Assembly (NCBI GenBank): GCA_004558305.1
Contig: SFDG01000029.1
Location: 1-43,968, forward strand
DNA length: 43,968 nt
Direction of reading: 5' to 3'
From: Phocaeicola plebeius
Lineage (GTDB): Bacteria; Bacteroidota; Bacteroidia; Bacteroidales; Bacteroidaceae
Part shown: one piece after another, positions 42,925 to 43,968 of the stretch
Layout of the letters: each line of letters opens with the position of its first letter
Position numbering within the stretch: position 1 is the first letter of the stretch
Notes under the pieces: model-generated
The model's input: the letters and a program-made list of their open reading frames with translations, nothing else
Database searches by the model: none
Told to the model about the DNA's origin: nothing
Translations under genes and position numbers: made by a program

Positions 42925-42970
42925 ACTATTCGTTGATTAAGTTATTAATAAAAAATTTTCAAATGCGGTG

Positions 42971-43001
42971 CAAAGGTACGACTTTTTCCCGAACCGCCAA
43001 A
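42971..43001 (-). promoter_or_regulatory. Strong promoter of rpsF-rpsR-rplI
   Basis: The minus strand has TTTG (42998-43001), a 19-bp spacer and TACCTTTG (42971-42978). This is a full match to the Bacteroidetes -33/-7 consensus, as expected for a ribosomal operon. Confidence 0.8.
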
Positions 43002-43084
43002 CGTCTTACCTCTTTTTATATCAAAATTAATGTTATTTCTTTGCATTTTTAACGCATAATCAGCGCACGAACCAAAAGAAATGC

Positions 43085-43092
43085 TACCTTTG
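43085..43092 (+). promoter_or_regulatory. TAnnTTTG box for the MarR gene
   Basis: TACCTTTG lies 28 bp upstream of the ATG at 43121, divergent from the ribosomal promoter about 100 bp away. Confidence 0.6.
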
Positions 43093-43120
43093 CATTCATA
43101 GTTGTTATCACAATCAACAG

Positions 43121-43567
43121 ATGTTAGAACAGTTTGACTTCGATATTCAGATGATCTTTGCCATCCTCAACGGCAAGGTATCGGCTGCCATCAACCGGAA
43201 ACTCATTCGCAATTTCCGATGGAACGGCATGGAAATCACTCCCGAGCAATGGACCGTGTTGCTCTTTCTCTGGGAGAAGGACGGTGTGTCCCAGCAGGAA
43301 CTTTGCAATGCCACCTTCAGGGACAAGCCCAGCATGACGCGACTGATCGACAACATGGAGCGGCAGCATCTGGTGGTCCGCATCCCCGACAAGAAAGACC
43401 GGCGTGCCAACAAAATCCACCTCACCAAGACAGGGAAAGACCTGGAAGAGCGAGCCCGCTTCGTGGCCAACAAGACGCTGAAGGAAGCCCTGCACGGACT
43501 CACCCTGGAAGAACTCCGGGTGAGCCAGGAAGTCTTGCGGAAAATATTCTCCAACACGAAAGATTGA
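43121..43567 (+). CDS. MarR-family transcriptional regulator
   Basis: This 148-aa protein has the winged-helix MarR fold. The recognition region is LCNATFRDKPSMTRLIDNMERQHLV, split across helices alpha3-alpha4, followed by the wing RIPDKKDRRANKIHLTKTGK. It should bind a palindromic operator as a dimer and respond to a small molecule or oxidant. The ligand is unknown. Its own promoter may be autoregulated, but I see no clear operator palindrome. It is followed 144 bp later by a small membrane protein gene. Confidence 0.92.
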   Translation: MLEQFDFDIQMIFAILNGKVSAAINRKLIRNFRWNGMEITPEQWTVLLFLWEKDGVSQQELCNATFRDKPSMTRLIDNMERQHLVVRIPDKKDRRANKIHLTKTGKDLEERARFVANKTLKEALHGLTLEELRVSQEVLRKIFSNTKD

Positions 43568-43711
43568 GGAAGACGAAAAGCATTTTCAAGTGAAAAGCAA
43601 GATATTTGACCCCAAATCGGCATTTTTTCCCGAAATAATTTTCTTGATACAAGAATTATGCTTTTCTTTGCAAGTAAGAATGATAATAAACCATTTAAAT
43701 AGAAGACACAC

Positions 43712-43888
43712 ATGAAAAGCTTATTAAAGTATTTAGGAGTGATATTGGTCATCATTGGCGCAGCCATCCTGATTGCCTGCTTCGCTACCGGCAATGTCAA
43801 TGACAACGGAGTATTGGGCGGTTCACTGGTATTGATCATTGTGGGCATGATTGCCTATATTGTCATCAACAAACGAATCACTGACTGA
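43712..43888 (+). CDS. 58-aa two-helix membrane protein
   Basis: An ATG at 43712 opens a 58-codon frame (MKSLLKYLGVILVIIGAAIL at the start, INKRITD at the end). There are two hydrophobic segments, about 6-24 and 35-52, joined by a short polar turn (ATGNVNDNG), so it is probably an inner-membrane hairpin. The family is not recognised. TTTCTTTG at about 43667 is a weak promoter match. A strong terminator follows at 43918-43953. Confidence 0.65.
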   Translation: MKSLLKYLGVILVIIGAAILIACFATGNVNDNGVLGGSLVLIIVGMIAYIVINKRITD

Positions 43889-43917
43889 TATCGCGCAACG
43901 AGCTGCCGAAAGGCAGC

Positions 43918-43953
43918 AAAAAGCCCGGACCCTCGAAAGAGTCCGGGCTTTTT
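43918..43953 (+). terminator. Terminator after the small membrane protein
   Basis: AAAAAGCCCGGAC pairs with GTCCGGGCTTTTT around a short loop and ends in T residues. A smaller GCTGCC/GGCAGC hairpin (43902-43917) precedes it. Confidence 0.85.
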
Positions 43954-43968
43954 GCATTGGCGGAACTG

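Noticed and set aside
42925..42970. S6:S18-binding autoregulatory leader
   Set aside because: The predicted leader is only about 40 nt and shows no stem with the bulged CCG motif.
1..43968. tRNA, rRNA, CRISPR array, riboswitch, intact IS or prophage
   Set aside because: Reading both strands, I found no cloverleaf ending in CCA, no regular spacer repeats, no recognisable riboswitch core and no transposase or phage gene.

Overview
The window looks like a chromosomal segment from a gut Bacteroidales, close to Bacteroides/Phocaeicola. The evidence is the recurring TAnnTTTG -7 promoter box, in four cases with a TTG/TTTG element 19-21 bp upstream. Other pointers are the LpxC-FabZ fusion, short (~480 aa) CstA proteins, lipoprotein GH20 hexosaminidases and generally weak Shine-Dalgarno sites. 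I see no rRNA, tRNA, CRISPR array, intact insertion sequence or phage gene. This is mostly core chromosome with a few accessory-looking islands.

Left part (1-11,960). A PurF-like protein lacking its glutaminase nucleophile is transcribed divergently from an MscS-family channel gene. An amino-acid/peptide module follows: a lipoprotein-anchored binding protein fused to an ABC permease, its ATPase with an extra C-terminal domain, and a proline-iminopeptidase-type hydrolase. Its 3' edge carries about 95 bp that looks like the 5' end of a group II intron on the minus strand, so this block may have been acquired. Next come a GH20 hexosaminidase, a 467-bp non-coding stretch with a near-perfect 64-nt palindrome, and a trio of an S51 peptidase (minus) and an ATP-grasp enzyme plus esterase-like hydrolase (plus). 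The trio's two promoters are fully interleaved.

Centre (12,000-30,000). A second GH20 enzyme is followed by lysS-gpsA-pgi, a HAD phosphatase and nagB, so hexosaminidase, GlcN6P deaminase and phosphoglucose isomerase together suggest amino-sugar use. On the minus strand lie an acidic unknown protein plus a metallo-beta-lactamase-fold hydrolase, then a probable operon of cstA, two outer-membrane proteins and a lipoprotein. A second cstA copy with its own promoter lies just upstream, divergent from a GHL10-type glycoside-hydrolase-like gene.

Right part (29,600-43,968). This is mostly housekeeping: purM-prfA-pyrF; the lipid A genes lpxD, lpxC/fabZ and lpxA; a pRiA4b ORF-3-like gene with miaA; and a minus-strand mtaB, GT2 glycosyltransferase and AI-2E-family exporter group. 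After these come a tiny cysteine-rich lipoprotein, the rpsF-rpsR-rplI ribosomal operon, a MarR regulator and a 58-aa membrane protein.

The most unusual items are the swapped lobe order in the binding-protein/permease fusion, the degenerate GHKL-like extension on its ATPase, the glutaminase-dead PurF paralogue, the interleaved divergent promoters of the S51/ATP-grasp/esterase trio, the long palindrome and the group II intron remnant. Everything here is read by eye from the sequence; no database search was run.
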